The position numbers and the translations under genes were made by a program. The notes under the pieces were generated by a model. The model was not told where the DNA came from and did no database searches. It worked only from the letters and a program-made list of their open reading frames with translations. From Parus major (Eukaryota; Chordata; Aves; Passeriformes; Paridae), in the NCBI RefSeq assembly GCF_001522545.3, contig NC_031770.1, positions 838,538-902,537 of the forward strand: DNA of 64,000 bases, in the 5' to 3' direction. This document shows, in pieces, positions 33,715 to 43,742 of this stretch (positions are counted from its first letter, which is position 1; the number at the start of each line of letters is the position of its first letter).

Positions 33715-33978
33715 ACGGACCCGGGGAAGGGCTGTGCTCTCACCTGCCTGGAGAGGAAGGGCCTCCACAACAAAAGGGATTCAGGATCCATGGAAAAAGC
33801 CAGAGCCCGGGTCTGGGCTGGGGGCTGCCAGCTTTTCCTGGATCGGTGGGATAAGGGAATCGGGGAGTCAGGGAAGGGCTGCAGCTGTGCCCTTATCTGG
33901 CCGGAGGCCGGGGCTCCACAACAAAAGGGATTGGGGAGCCGGGTGATCCATGGAAAATCCACGGGCCCGGCATTGTGG
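33715..33978 (+). repeat. Two-copy duplication, about 150-bp period
   Basis: Copies share 'GGGAAGGGCTG', 'GGCTCCACAACAAAAGGGAT' or its CCTCC variant, 'GATCCATGGAAAA', and 'GGCCCGG' or a variant. Confidence 0.8.
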
Positions 33979-33999
33979 CCGCCCTTCTGCTGAGCAAAT

Positions 34000-34272
34000 A
34001 GTTCAAACTGTTCATTCCCATCTCCCATTCTCTCCCCGGAACGTTGTTTGTGTCCTTGCATTTCATTCCGCAGGAAGATTGCTCCCTGGGCCTATGAGCA
34101 AACAGTCCGGAAAAGAGCCAACTATCCCGGCTTTTCCCTGGAGAACTGGCATTTTTATTCCAGCTCCAAGCTGTCAAGGAGCTGGAGAGTTTATGTCCGG
34201 ATCCTGAATTAATTGCTTTAAGCTGGAGCGGCCTCCAAATGGCCGGGAGATGTTTATTAATAACAGTTCTCC
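34000..34272. promoter_or_regulatory. Candidate regulatory island (forkhead/homeodomain words)
   Basis: Non-repetitive and AT-richer. Seen: GAGCAAACAG (near 34098), 'CTGAATTAATTGCTTTAAG' (near 34205) and 'GATGTTTATTAATAACAG' (near 34249-34266), which combines a forkhead TGTTTAT with TTATTAATAA. Possible enhancer about 9 kb 3' of FOXA2. Confidence 0.3.
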
Positions 34273-34479
34273 CGGTTTTTTTCCGGAATTTTTTGGGGGG
34301 TTTTGTTTTTGTTCCGAGCCGTGCTCTCCCATCCCGTGCCCTCCATTAAGCGCCCGGCCCACGGAAAAGCCGCTTACAGGGAATTAGGGAACGGCTCCCG
34401 GGGTTTTGGCAGCTCGGGAAGCTCCCGGTAGGACTTTGGGGACGCCGGGAAGGAGACGGAGATGGATCAGCGGGAGAAG
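34273..34479. other. Linker between candidate elements
   Basis: GC-rich, unique; no gene or site cluster. Confidence 0.5.
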
Positions 34480-34975
34480 GAGCGGGGTCGCGTTTAATCC
34501 AAATATCCTCGGTAATTAACGAGGAAATTAACGCTGGGAAAAGAAAAAATTCCAGGTGGGAATTACACGGATTTGTGTTAAACATAAAACGCTTGAAAGC
34601 TTTGAAATCCCGCTTTCAGGAATGGAGGAATAAAGCAATTCCAGCGCCGCTGGAAAAGCGGGAGCCGGGAGCGCCTTTGTGTAAATTTCCCACTTGACTT
34701 TTCATTATCTACCTGCCCCAAATCCATCTGTATGGATGGGATCAACATGGAATGGGAGAGATAAAAGCCGGAATAAATGTGCTTTGCATATCCCAGCGAG
34801 AAACCCCCCTCCCCTTTCCCCGGAGCCGCTTTTCCAGGCAGCTGCATTTTCGGGAATAAATCATTTTGCTGAGGGAAGGAGAGGGAAGCGGAGTGGGGCC
34901 GCTCAAGTGTTTGCTTGGAATATTGATCCTGTCAAAGGAACGGCGGTTAATGAGTAACCGGGAAAAATATGCCGG
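34480..34975. promoter_or_regulatory. Strongest candidate enhancer: NKX2-FOX-ONECUT cluster
   Basis: An AT-rich non-repetitive island about 8 kb 3' of FOXA2. Within 26 bp it holds TCAAGTG (34903-34909, NKX2 core) overlapping TGTTTGC (34908-34914, forkhead), then TATTGATC (34921-34928, ONECUT-like), with GTCAAAGG (TCF-like) just after. Also seen: GGTAATTAACG (near 34511), CCACTTGAC (near 34690, NKX2 on the other strand), AGATAAAAG (near 34760) and CTTTGCATAT (near 34781). NKX2-2 is a usual chromosomal neighbour of FOXA2 and a ventral neural partner. Function remains inference. Confidence 0.45.
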
Positions 34976-35139
34976 ATCTGCCCGGGCTCCCCGGCGGAGC
35001 GCGGATACGGCTCCGGGGCCCCTTCGGATCCGGGAGCGGAGCTGGGACGGGGCTGGAGCACAGGGAGAAGGGGGACAGGGCCCTGCATCCCACAGGGAGA
35101 GCCCGAATTCCAGGGGTTTGGAGTCTCAGGACTGTCTCC
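34976..35139. other. Linker, GC-rich
   Basis: No gene or repeat recognised. Confidence 0.5.
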
Positions 35140-35500
35140 ATCCCGAATGCTGCCACATCCCAAACCTGCCCCATCCCAATCCCTGCCACATCCCAAACCT
35201 GCCCCATCCCAATCCCTGCCACATCCCAAACCTCATTGCATCCCAAGTCCTGCTGCTTCCCAAACCTGCCCCATCCCAAACCCTGCCCCATCCCAAACCC
35301 TGCCCCATCCCAAACCCTGTCCCATCCCAAATTCTGCACCATCCCAAACCTGCCCCATCCCAAATTCTGCCCCATTTCAAACCCTGCCCCATCCCAAACC
35401 TGCCACACCCTAAGCCCCGATGATTCATCCCAAATCCTGTCCCATTCCAAAGGCTGCTGCATCCCAAATCCCACCAATTCCCAAACCTTGCCCCGTTCCA
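35140..35500 (+). repeat. Minisatellite, CCCCATCCCAAACCCTG unit
   Basis: About 18 units of mostly 17 bp, some paired into a 33-bp period ('CCACATCCCAAACCTGCCCC' and related). Minus-strand frames read Gly-Met-Trp repeats and are artefacts. Confidence 0.95.
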
Positions 35501-37249
35501 ACCCCCTTGCTGATTCCTGCCTATGATCCCGTAGGATCAGCCTTGTGCACATCCAGGCGGTTCTCCCTCTCCTCATCCCAGCAGGAGCCATCCCTGATCC
35601 CAAATATCCCCAATTTCACCTGGATGAAGAATATCCCTGCCTTAAAACTGAAATTCCTGCCCTATCCATGGGATGCTCCAGAGCTTGGAGCAAGCTCCCT
35701 GTCCTGTCCGGCTCTCCCTTCTCCCACCCCTCCTCCTTTTCCATGAATCCCAGCGCCTTGCAGAGCTGGATCACGGTCCTTTCCTTTCCCCCCCCCACCC
35801 CCGCTGTGAGGAGAACTCCTGGTGGGATTTATTTTCCCGCTAGGAACAGGAGAGGGAAAAGGTTAAGAGGCACTTCAGGAGATCCACCCCATCCCGAGGT
35901 TTTTATTCCTAAGGAAAACCCGATCCCATTTCGGCAGCTCCCGCCATCCCAAGTGACGAATTCCTCCTGCCTCTCCTCCTTTTCCTTCTCCTCGCATCCC
36001 TGTGCCGGGAAAAGCAGCCCCTGCTCCGGCACCTGCTTCCCGCCGGATTTGCTCCGTGGAGGATCTTTCCACACGGGAATTTCTCCCGGTCAGGCAGCGG
36101 CTTTTTGCCTTTTCTTATGGAAAAGGCCCTTTCCGGTCTGTATCCCTCTCCCCCCTAAAAATCCACGCTGGGAATTTAGGGGGAAGAGGGAGTGGAAGGA
36201 GAGGAAACAAAGGGAAAAGCAGGGATGAGCCGGTGGCTCCCCAAACCGGAGATTTCTTCTGGATGTTCCCAAAAAACCGACTCTGCCGTCGGCTCGACAT
36301 CTGCAGGGATTTTATGGGATGGCTCCGATCGGACCCAGGGGGACAGAAAAAGCCCGGAAAAGCCCCTTTGGAAGTAATTCCCACCTTCTGTCCCCTTTTT
36401 CCACCCAGGGCTGTTGGATTTGCTCCCCCCCACCATTCCCAGGAGCGATTCCAAAATGGATTTGTGCATCCGAACTTCCATCCCTCTCCCGCTGCGGCTC
36501 CCGGAGCTCCAAGACGGGATGTTCAGGAAAGCTTTGGAAGGGGTTTAATCCCCACCCGCTTCCACGGGATTTCTCCTGCCGGAATTTTTCCTCCTCTCCA
36601 AAGCCTTTCCTGTGCTCACCCTCGGGAATCCCCACCCCGTGCATCCCTCAAATTTCTGGGAATGTCAGCATTCCCGAGGTGCCGCTGTGCTTTTCCCGAG
36701 GTTTCCATGAGGGCCGGCAGGATCCATATCCCGGCCGGGATCCATGGCCAGGCCACGTCGCCATTCCTGTCGGGAATTACTGGAGCGTGACCCAGGTATC
36801 GCTGCCGAGGACAGACACAAAGAGGCAATCGGAGATGGGAATCTTGGCCTTTAATAGGGATGAGGACATGGATGAATCCCGATTTATCCCAACTCCCGCC
36901 GCCACCGACTCCGTCTCCATTAGCTGAATAAATAAAGGAGAGGGAAGGGAGAGCGGGGACGAGCAGAGCATTCCGAGGGCTCCCAAATCCCTCAGTGGCG
37001 CTGCCTTGGGAAGCGGGGCGGGAGTCGGATCCCCACCTTTCCATTCCAGCTCTTTTCCAACAGGGATAAGAACATTCCCTGTAACGCTGTGGAAAAGCGC
37101 CCCGTCCCAAGGGAGAGCTCCTTGCCCGGCCTTGCCCGGGATCCGGCCGCGGGAATCGCTGGATTTCACGGGAATTCCCGTCGGTGGGAGCCCCATCCCA
37201 GAGCAGCCCTGCCTTCCCCACATTTCCCTTGGAAAAGGGCTCCGGGGGA
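35501..37249. other. Non-coding interval, nothing recognised
   Basis: Frames of 110-260 codons on both strands, none with a domain; the longest (36002-36790, plus) has base-composition-driven Pro/Arg/Ser content. A C run lies at about 35790-35800. Confidence 0.5.
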
Positions 37250-37555
37250 AGCGGGGAGGGTGGAGCGGGAATGAGGTGGGGTGTGAGAAGGGGGAGCTGC
37301 TGGAACGGGGTGGGAAAAGGAGAGCAAGGAATGAAAGGGGAAAAGGGGGGAAAAGAAGGGAAAAGGGAAAAAGAAAGGAAAAAGAGGAGTGGAAAAAAGA
37401 GGGGAAAGGGAAAAGTAAGGGAAGGAAATGGGGAAAAAAGGGAAAGGGGGGGGAAAGGGGGAAAGAAAGGAAGAGAAAGGAATAGGAATAGGAATAGGAA
37501 TAGGAATAGGAATAGGAATAGGAATAGGAATAGGAATAGGAATAGGAATGGGAAT
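37250..37555 (+). repeat. Purine tract ending in (GGAATA)n
   Basis: About 230 bp of nearly pure G/A (GGGAAAAG words) run into roughly 12-13 perfect GGAATA hexamers (37479-37555). The Gly-Ile and Asn-Arg dipeptide frames are artefacts. Confidence 0.96.
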
Positions 37556-37959
37556 ATCCAGCTGGAGCTCTCCTTCTCCCGCTCCCCCTACAGCCGCCTC
37601 CGCCTCATTCCCGGATTTTAAACACTTTTCCTTTTCTATTTTTTCCGCCCCCTATTTTTTTCCTTCTTTTCCCTGGAATTCCGCTTCCAGCTGTCCCTGC
37701 CCACAGACCAGCCCGGAGGGAGCTGCCGTCTCTCCCTGCATCCATCTTTTCCCAAAACCAATCCCCGTGCCGTGCTCGGGGCAGCTTTTCCCGTTCTCCC
37801 ATTCCCTCTCCCCGGTCCCGGCCCGCTGGGATCGGTGTCTGGAGCCGATCCTGGGATTTTCCCGGTGTTCCACAGCCTCTGGACACTCCGGGGCGGGGGT
37901 GTTCCGTTCAGGAGGTATCGGGGGGGATGCAAAATCGCGGGGATGTTTTATCCGCTTTT
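37556..37959. other. Non-coding interval
   Basis: Pyrimidine-rich unique sequence; nothing recognised. Confidence 0.5.
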
Positions 37960-38225
37960 TCCCAGTGTCGATTTTTTGCTCCCTTTGTTTTTTCCTCTTT
38001 TTTTTCCTTTCTGAATTTTTCTTTTCTCTCTCTTTTTTTTTATCCTTTCCCCCCTTATTTTCCTTTTCTTTTTCCTTAAGTCTCTTTTCCGTTTTTCTTT
38101 TTATTTTCTTTTTTTCCTCTTCTTTTCCTTTAATTTTTCTTTTTTTTCCCCGTTTTTGTTTTGTTTTATTCCCTTTTATCGCCTTTTATTTCTTTTTAAT
38201 TAATTAATTAATTTTCTTTCATTCC
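37960..38225 (+). repeat. Polypyrimidine T-rich tract
   Basis: About 260 bp of T with interspersed C and occasional A/G, ending in (TAAT)n 'TTAATTAATTAATTAATT' near 38197-38214. Probably a decayed poly-T/microsatellite. Confidence 0.9.
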
Positions 38226-39799
38226 AAGAAACCCAACCTCTCCCGAACCCACCTCTCCCACCTTACGGAAACAACACCGAAAAAAAAGAAATTAAAATAA
38301 ATTTTTGAAAAAATTCCCTCCCTCTCCTTTTGCTCTTCCCGCATCCAGCGGCTCCGCAATCCCGGCTTTAACATTCCCAGAAATCCGGAGCCGCCGGATT
38401 TAATATTCTCTCTCCTATTCCCTGGGAATAAACTCCCAACATTTTTTTCCTCATTCCCTTCCCTTTTCCAGCCTCTTCCCTGCCTGGGTTTGGTGGGGTT
38501 TTGGATTAACCGAAGCGGATTTCCCCCCCCCCCCAAAAAAAAAAATTAATAAAAAATTAAAATATCTAGGGTTAGGAGAATTTCTGGGAGAAATAGCGGG
38601 AATTGCCTTGAGCCTGGGCGGAATTACAGCTTGGAAAAGAAGGCTCCATCAGTTTCCCGGGAGACGGGATAAGCCCTACTTGGGTGTTCCAGCTCTTTTT
38701 AGCCCCACTAATAATTAGTCCCATCCCAGCCCCGAGCTGTCCTCGTTTGTTGGGATTTTTTTTTTTTTTTTCGGTTTCTTTTTCCTTGGGATCATCCAGA
38801 AATGCGCTGGATGCTGCGGGCAGGGCCGGCTTTTCCAGCGTTATCCCGGGAAAAAGGGGTTGGGGCGGTGGGGGAGGAAACTTGGGATCCCACCGGGGCT
38901 TCCCCGTCCTCTTTGTGCTTTGATGTCCTTGGAGCCATCCCTGAATGCCAGGAAGGGCCGGGATATTTAGAGGGAAATTTAAAAAAAAATGGGGAAAAGC
39001 CGCTTTTCGTGGAGGGAGAAGTCATGGAAGAATAAATCTGTGGATAACGGAGGGAAGAGAAGCGGCTGGAGCGGGGCGGATTTGGGAGCTCAGGCCCTGC
39101 CCGGTCCCAACCGCATCCCAAAAACGAATCCCGAAGCGCGGATTTGACGGGAATTGACGGGAAAACCGCGCGGGGACGCAGCGATGCCGGGGAGCTGGGA
39201 ATGCTCGGGAAAAGAGGGAAAAGCGGCCGGGAGTGGCAGGGCAGGAGCAGCGGGAATGCGGCGGGACGGGGCACGGGCGGGCGCGCGGCGCTAATTGGAG
39301 CTGCCCGCTCTAATTAGCGACAGCTCATTAGCGGTGTCACCTGGGCCGGCGAGAGGACGCGGCCACCCCCTCCCGGCCGTGACCCCGCGCCCCCAACCTC
39401 GGGAAGGGCCGCGGAAATTCCCGGTTTTCCCAAGCGAACGCGCCCGCGGGAATGTTTGGATCCCCTATTTTATTTTTTTTTTTTTTTTTGGGGAATGCCG
39501 GCGGGAGCGGCGCTTCCTGGGGAAAAAAAAAACCCTCCCGGAATAAAAGACTGGGAGGAAAAAGAGGGGGAAAGGGAGGGAATGCGCTGGAATGAAAATG
39601 GAACTGTGCAGGCTGAGGGCGGCTCGGGAATTTGGGAAGGAGCGGGAAGAGGGAGGGAGCCGGGCCCGCACGTCCCGGGCCTGGCCCGCGGTTTGGGGCT
39701 AAACCGGGCACAATCGGAGCCTTCAGGTGGCTCCCACCCCCCAGAACTCCTCCTGTGCTCCAAGACTGGGAGATGGGATCCCAAAAAACGCGCGGGATC
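38226..39799. other. Non-coding interval with CpG-rich part
   Basis: No exon recognised. Homopolymer runs lie at about 38523-38545 and 38756-38771, and a T run at about 39471-39489. About 39040-39440 is CpG-rich with 'GCGCTAATTGGAGC' and 'TCTAATTAGCGAC' homeodomain cores near 39288-39322, so it may be a small CpG island or conserved element. Confidence 0.45.
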
Positions 39800-39945
39800 G
39801 GCGTATCCCTGAATCCATCAATCCCTGAATCTGTCATGAATCCACCCCTGAATCCATCCCTGAATTCATCCCTGAATCCATCCCTGAATCCATCCCTGAA
39901 CCCATCCCGAATCCATCCCGAATCCATCCCTGAATCCTTCCCCCC
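39800..39945 (+). repeat. Minisatellite, 12-bp CCCTGAATCCAT unit
   Basis: About ten units, mostly 12 bp, with small variants (CCCGAATCCAT). Clean tandem array. Confidence 0.93.
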
Positions 39946-40004
39946 GCGGCCTCCACTGCGCTCCCCTCGGCGGCGGCGGCTCCGGGCCGGGCTGAGGGGG
40001 AGGA

Positions 40005-40102
40005 AGGCCCGGGAATGGGGCGGGAAGGGCCGGGAATGGGGCTGGAAGGGCCGGGAATGGGGCTGGAAGGGCCGGGAATGGGGCGGGAAGGGCAGGAAAA
40101 GC
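40005..40102 (+). repeat. Minisatellite, 21-bp GGGAATGGGGCTGGAAGGGC unit
   Basis: Four to five G-rich units in tandem. G-rich on the plus strand and potentially G-quadruplex forming. Confidence 0.93.
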
Positions 40103-40169
40103 GGGAGAAGGAGCGGCGGGTGTCCCCTACCTGCGCCCCGGCCCGGCTGTGCGGGGAGCCGGGAGCATC

Positions 40170-40390
40170 CCGGCATTTATTGGAGCTCCAACCGTGCCAC
40201 TGTTGACTTTAGCACAAAGCAAAGATTTCGCCGGGCGCCCGTTTAAAAATGAATATTTTACCGAGATATCGATCAGCTTTATAAAATTCCCTTCCAGCGC
40301 CGCGGGGGGGGCGCCGGGAAAGGGGCCGCAATATAAGATCTGTGTAAATTTGCTGAACTCTGACGTGGTGGGGAAAGTTTACCCTCCTGG
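40170..40390. promoter_or_regulatory. Candidate conserved element or lncRNA promoter 3' of FOXA2
   Basis: A sharply bounded non-repetitive AT-richer block about 2.5 kb past the FOXA2 3' end. Seen: 'AGCACAAAGCAAAG', 'GAATATTTTACC', 'GATATCGATCAG', a TATA word readable on both strands (CTTTATAAAA, 40277-40286), 'GTGTAAATTTGC', TGACGTGG (near 40361) and AAGTTTACC (near 40374, forkhead). In human, LINC00261/DEANR1 begins a few kb downstream of FOXA2 on the same strand, so this block sits where that promoter would be. Orthology is inferred from position only. Confidence 0.4.
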
Positions 40391-40744
40391 AATTTGGAGC
40401 TCCAGCCACCCCCCCACCCCCCTCCTCCCTTCCCGTTCCTGCTCCTTTTTTTTTTTCTTTTTTTTTTTTTTTCTTTCTTTTTTTTCCTTCTTTTTTTTTT
40501 TTTTTTTTTTTTTTGTTTACTGACTTTGTTTATTCACAGCTCACGGTTGCTTAACCAGGCAGGAGCAGAATGCGCTCGCGGCGAGGTTGGGATTGTGTGG
40601 AGAGAGGGGAAAATGCCAAGGGGAGGAGGGAAAGGGAAGAAATCACGCCCCAGCCGGAGGATTTTTGGGTCGTTTCGCTTCTTTTTCTTTTTTTTTTTTC
40701 TTTTTTTTTCGGGTCGTTTCGGACTCAAATCGTGAAGCGGGGCG
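40391..40744. repeat. T-rich tracts flanking a short unique segment
   Basis: A polypyrimidine T tract at about 40447-40514 and a second at about 40680-40710, separated by unique sequence with 'GTTTACTGACTTTGTTTATTC' split around 40515-40535. Microsatellite-like. Confidence 0.85.
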
Positions 40745-41705
40745 GGGGAAAATGGGGGGGGGGGAAAGAGGGAGGGGGAAGAGGGAGAAGAAATGGAAGT
40801 GGGGAGGAAAAGGGAGCGAGAAGAAAGGAAGAAAAGGAGGGGAGGAAAAAAAGGGAGGAGAAAGAGGGAGAAGAGACGGAATTGGGGGAGAAAATGGGAA
40901 AATGAGCAGGAGGAGGAATGGAAAGGAGGAAAAGAGGGAGGAAAAGGGAAGGAGAAGAAACGAAAACGGGGAGGGAAAAGAGGCAGAAGAAAGAGCAGGA
41001 AGGGAAGAAAGGAAGGAGAAGAAATGAGGGGAAGGAGGAAAAAATGGAAGCTGGGAGAAAAAAAGAGGGAGAAAAAAGGAAAGTGGAGAGAAAGGAGGAA
41101 GAAGAAAGCAAAGGAAGGAGAGGGAAAAATAAAAAGAGGGAGAAAAGGTAAAGGGGGAGTAAAAAAGGGAGGAAAATAATAAAGAGGGGAGACAAAAGGC
41201 GGAGGGAAATTCAAGGAAGGAGAGAAGGGGGCAGAAAAAAAGGGAGGAAAGTAAAAGGAGGAGGAGAAATAAAAGAGGAAACAAAGAGAGAATGAAAGGG
41301 AGGAGAGGAAAATGAAAGGAGCGAGGAGAAAAAAATGAAAGGGGAAAAAGTAAAACGGGAGAAAAACGCGAGGGGCGGGCGAAAAAATAAAATTAAAAAA
41401 GAGAGAAGACGGGGAAAGGGGGAGAGAGAATTAAAGAGGGGAGAAAAAACAAAAAGGGGAGAGAAAAACCAAAAGCTGGGAAGGAAGAAAAGGAGAGGGG
41501 GGGGAAGGAAGGAGAAAGAGGGGGAAAGGGAGAAAAAAGAGAGAAAGGAGGAAAAAGGGGGGGAAAAGAAGAAAAAGAGGGGAAAAGAAGAAAATAGGGG
41601 GGGAAAGAAGAAAATAGAGGGGGAAAGGAAGAAAAAAGAGGGGGAAAGGAAGAAAAAAGAGGGGGAAAGGAAGAAAATAGAAGGGAAAGGACTAAAGAAG
41701 AGGCG
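40745..41705 (+). repeat. Polypurine tract of about 960 bp
   Basis: Nearly every base is G or A on the plus strand, with isolated pyrimidines. Words such as GGAAAAGAGGGAG, GAGGGGGAAAGGAAG and AAAATGGGAAAATG recur without a fixed period until about 41560-41685, where a roughly 19-bp unit appears. All frames give Lys-Glu-Arg-Gly strings (or Phe-Ser-Pro-Leu in reverse), which are not proteins. Such tracts can form triplex (H-)DNA. Confidence 0.97.
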
Positions 41706-42465
41706 AAAGCTCCGCGGAGGGAGCGAGATGCGAGGCCGGGGCCGGGCCCGAGGCCGGCAGCGGGAGCAGGGGGGGGGTGTCCTTGTCCCCAAAGCGGCGA
41801 CACCCCCGTGCCCGTGCCCGCCGGCCGCGGGAGCCTTTTATGTGCTAATGGCAGCCCTTGCACGCCCCGCTCGCCATCGTGTGTGTCCTCGCAGAGATCC
41901 CGACACGTTTCAGCCCCGTTTTGTTTTTTTGGGAAGGTTTTTTGTTATTTTTTTCCCCCCTTCTCCTCTTCCCCGCCCCTCCCCGCTCGTTGCCTTTTCT
42001 CGCCTTTTCTCTCGCCGCGGACAATGCGGAATTTTAAGAAGGATTTGGATGTTAGTTGGGAAAGCAACATCGCGGCGTGGCCGGCGCCGCGTGGGAAAAA
42101 CAACAAGTGGTTGGGAAAAGGGCTGGAAAAGGGAATGGAAGGAGGGAGAGAGGAGCCGGGAGGTGCCGAAAATAAAAAGCTCCGCGCCTTTCCCGCCGCC
42201 CGCGGGAAAACCGGGATGCTGTCCCGGGAAAGGCAGGGATGCGCTGCCCCTGCCAGTCCCAAATCCCGCCCGTTTAACGCAGCTGGGAGGATTTTGCCAG
42301 GATCGCGGGGATTTGGGAAAGGGGTCCCCGCTTCCCACCTTGATTTTCCCTGGCGGCGGTGTCGGGGTGGGACGGGCTGGGAATAGCGGGATCCTGCGGG
42401 GATGGGGTGTCCTGGGAGGGATGGGGGGGTTCCGGAAGGGCTGGAAGGATCCCAGAGACATCGCA
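41706..42465. other. GC/CpG-rich non-coding interval
   Basis: Unique CpG-rich sequence. 'TTTTATGTGCTAATGGCAGC' near 41836 and 'GCGGAATTTTAAGAAGGAT' near 42027 look less random and might be constrained. No exon recognised. Confidence 0.45.
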
Positions 42466-42840
42466 GATTCCAGCGGGGGAAGGAGGGATCCCGGCGGGGG
42501 ATGGAGCGCTCCCAGCCGGGTTTAGAGCGATCCCAGGCGGGTCCGGAGCGATCCCAGGCGGGTCCGGAGCGCTCCCGGCGGGTTCGGAGCGCTCCCGGCC
42601 GGGCTCGGAGCGATCCCAGGCGGGTTCGGAGCGCTCCCGGCCGGGTTCAGAGCGCTCCCAGGCGGGTTCGGAGCACTCCCAGCCGGGTTCGGAGCGCTCC
42701 CAGCCGGGTTCAGAGCGATCCCAGCCGGGTTCGGAGCGCTCCCAGCCGGGTTCGGAGCGCTCCCAGCCGGGTTCGGAGCGCTCCCAGCCGGGTTCGGAGC
42801 GCTCCCAGCCGGGTTCGGAGCGCTCCCAGGCGGGGCCGGC
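42466..42840 (+). repeat. 21-bp GC-rich minisatellite just 3' of FOXA2
   Basis: Roughly 17 tandem units with core 'GGTTCGGAGCGCTCCCAGCC'. The right-hand copies are almost identical and the left ones more varied. AGCGCT is a self-complementary core, so each unit can fold. All six frames are nearly open, giving Ser-Glu-Arg-Ser-Gln-Pro-Gly type repeats that are not proteins. Confidence 0.97.
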
Positions 42841-42946
42841 TGTCTGGCGGAGATCCCGGGAATGCCGGCCGGGATCGGCGGGGTCCCGTCCCGTCCCGTC
42901 GGGCGGCGGAACAGAGATGCAGGGGGAAAAGCACCGCCAACACGAC

Positions 42947-42952
42947 TTTAAT
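42947..42952 (-). promoter_or_regulatory. FOXA2: Probable FOXA2 poly(A) signal ATTAAA
   Basis: On the gene strand ATTAAA is followed within 5-20 bases by a GT-rich stretch 'GTCGTGTTGGCGGTG', a plausible downstream element. No AATAAA is visible on this strand in the readable 3' segment. An earlier signal could be hidden in the gap. Confidence 0.5.
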
Positions 42953-43113
42953 GGAGTTCCGCGGCCGCTCGCGACCGGAATACACAGCTCGAAGCCATAA
43001 ATAAAGCATACAGAAACGATAAATTAATCAGATCCAAGTCGTTTACTCTCCCGGCAACATCAAGCGTTTGCTTCAATTACAACGATCTATCCTGCCTTTT
43101 TTTTTTTTTTTTT

Positions 43114-43736
43114 NNNNNNNNNNNNNNNNNNNNNNNNNNNNNNNNNNNNNNNNNNNNNNNNNNNNNNNNNNNNNNNNNNNNNNNNNNNNNNNNNNNNNNN
43201 NNNNNNNNNNNNNNNNNNNNNNNNNNNNNNNNNNNNNNNNNNNNNNNNNNNNNNNNNNNNNNNNNNNNNNNNNNNNNNNNNNNNNNNNNNNNNNNNNNNN
43301 NNNNNNNNNNNNNNNNNNNNNNNNNNNNNNNNNNNNNNNNNNNNNNNNNNNNNNNNNNNNNNNNNNNNNNNNNNNNNNNNNNNNNNNNNNNNNNNNNNNN
43401 NNNNNNNNNNNNNNNNNNNNNNNNNNNNNNNNNNNNNNNNNNNNNNNNNNNNNNNNNNNNNNNNNNNNNNNNNNNNNNNNNNNNNNNNNNNNNNNNNNNN
43501 NNNNNNNNNNNNNNNNNNNNNNNNNNNNNNNNNNNNNNNNNNNNNNNNNNNNNNNNNNNNNNNNNNNNNNNNNNNNNNNNNNNNNNNNNNNNNNNNNNNN
43601 NNNNNNNNNNNNNNNNNNNNNNNNNNNNNNNNNNNNNNNNNNNNNNNNNNNNNNNNNNNNNNNNNNNNNNNNNNNNNNNNNNNNNNNNNNNNNNNNNNNN
43701 NNNNNNNNNNNNNNNNNNNNNNNNNNNNNNNNNNNN
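43114..43736. other. Assembly gap within the FOXA2 3'UTR
   Basis: A run of N starting after a T run and ending six bases before the stop codon. Confidence 0.99.
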
Positions 43737-43742
43737 TCCCGC

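Larger units (their letters stand above)
42930..43742 (-). other. FOXA2: FOXA2 3' untranslated region (mostly unsequenced)
   Basis: From the TAA stop to a probable cleavage point just past an ATTAAA signal is about 810 bp, in the usual range for FOXA2. Only 42930-43113 is readable; the remainder is a gap. The readable part is non-repetitive and AT-richer than the minisatellite that follows, with 'GAGTAAACGAC' and 'GAAGCAAACGC' on the gene strand. The boundary is inferred. Confidence 0.5.

Noticed and set aside
40534..41284. Lys/Glu-rich or Phe/Ser/Pro-rich frames of 110-230 codons
   Set aside because: They are translations of the polypurine tract in both directions and have no sequence complexity.
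42359..43004. Two overlapping plus-strand frames of 200-213 codons with Ser-Glu-Arg-Ser repeats
   Set aside because: Both are readings of the 21-bp minisatellite in different frames.
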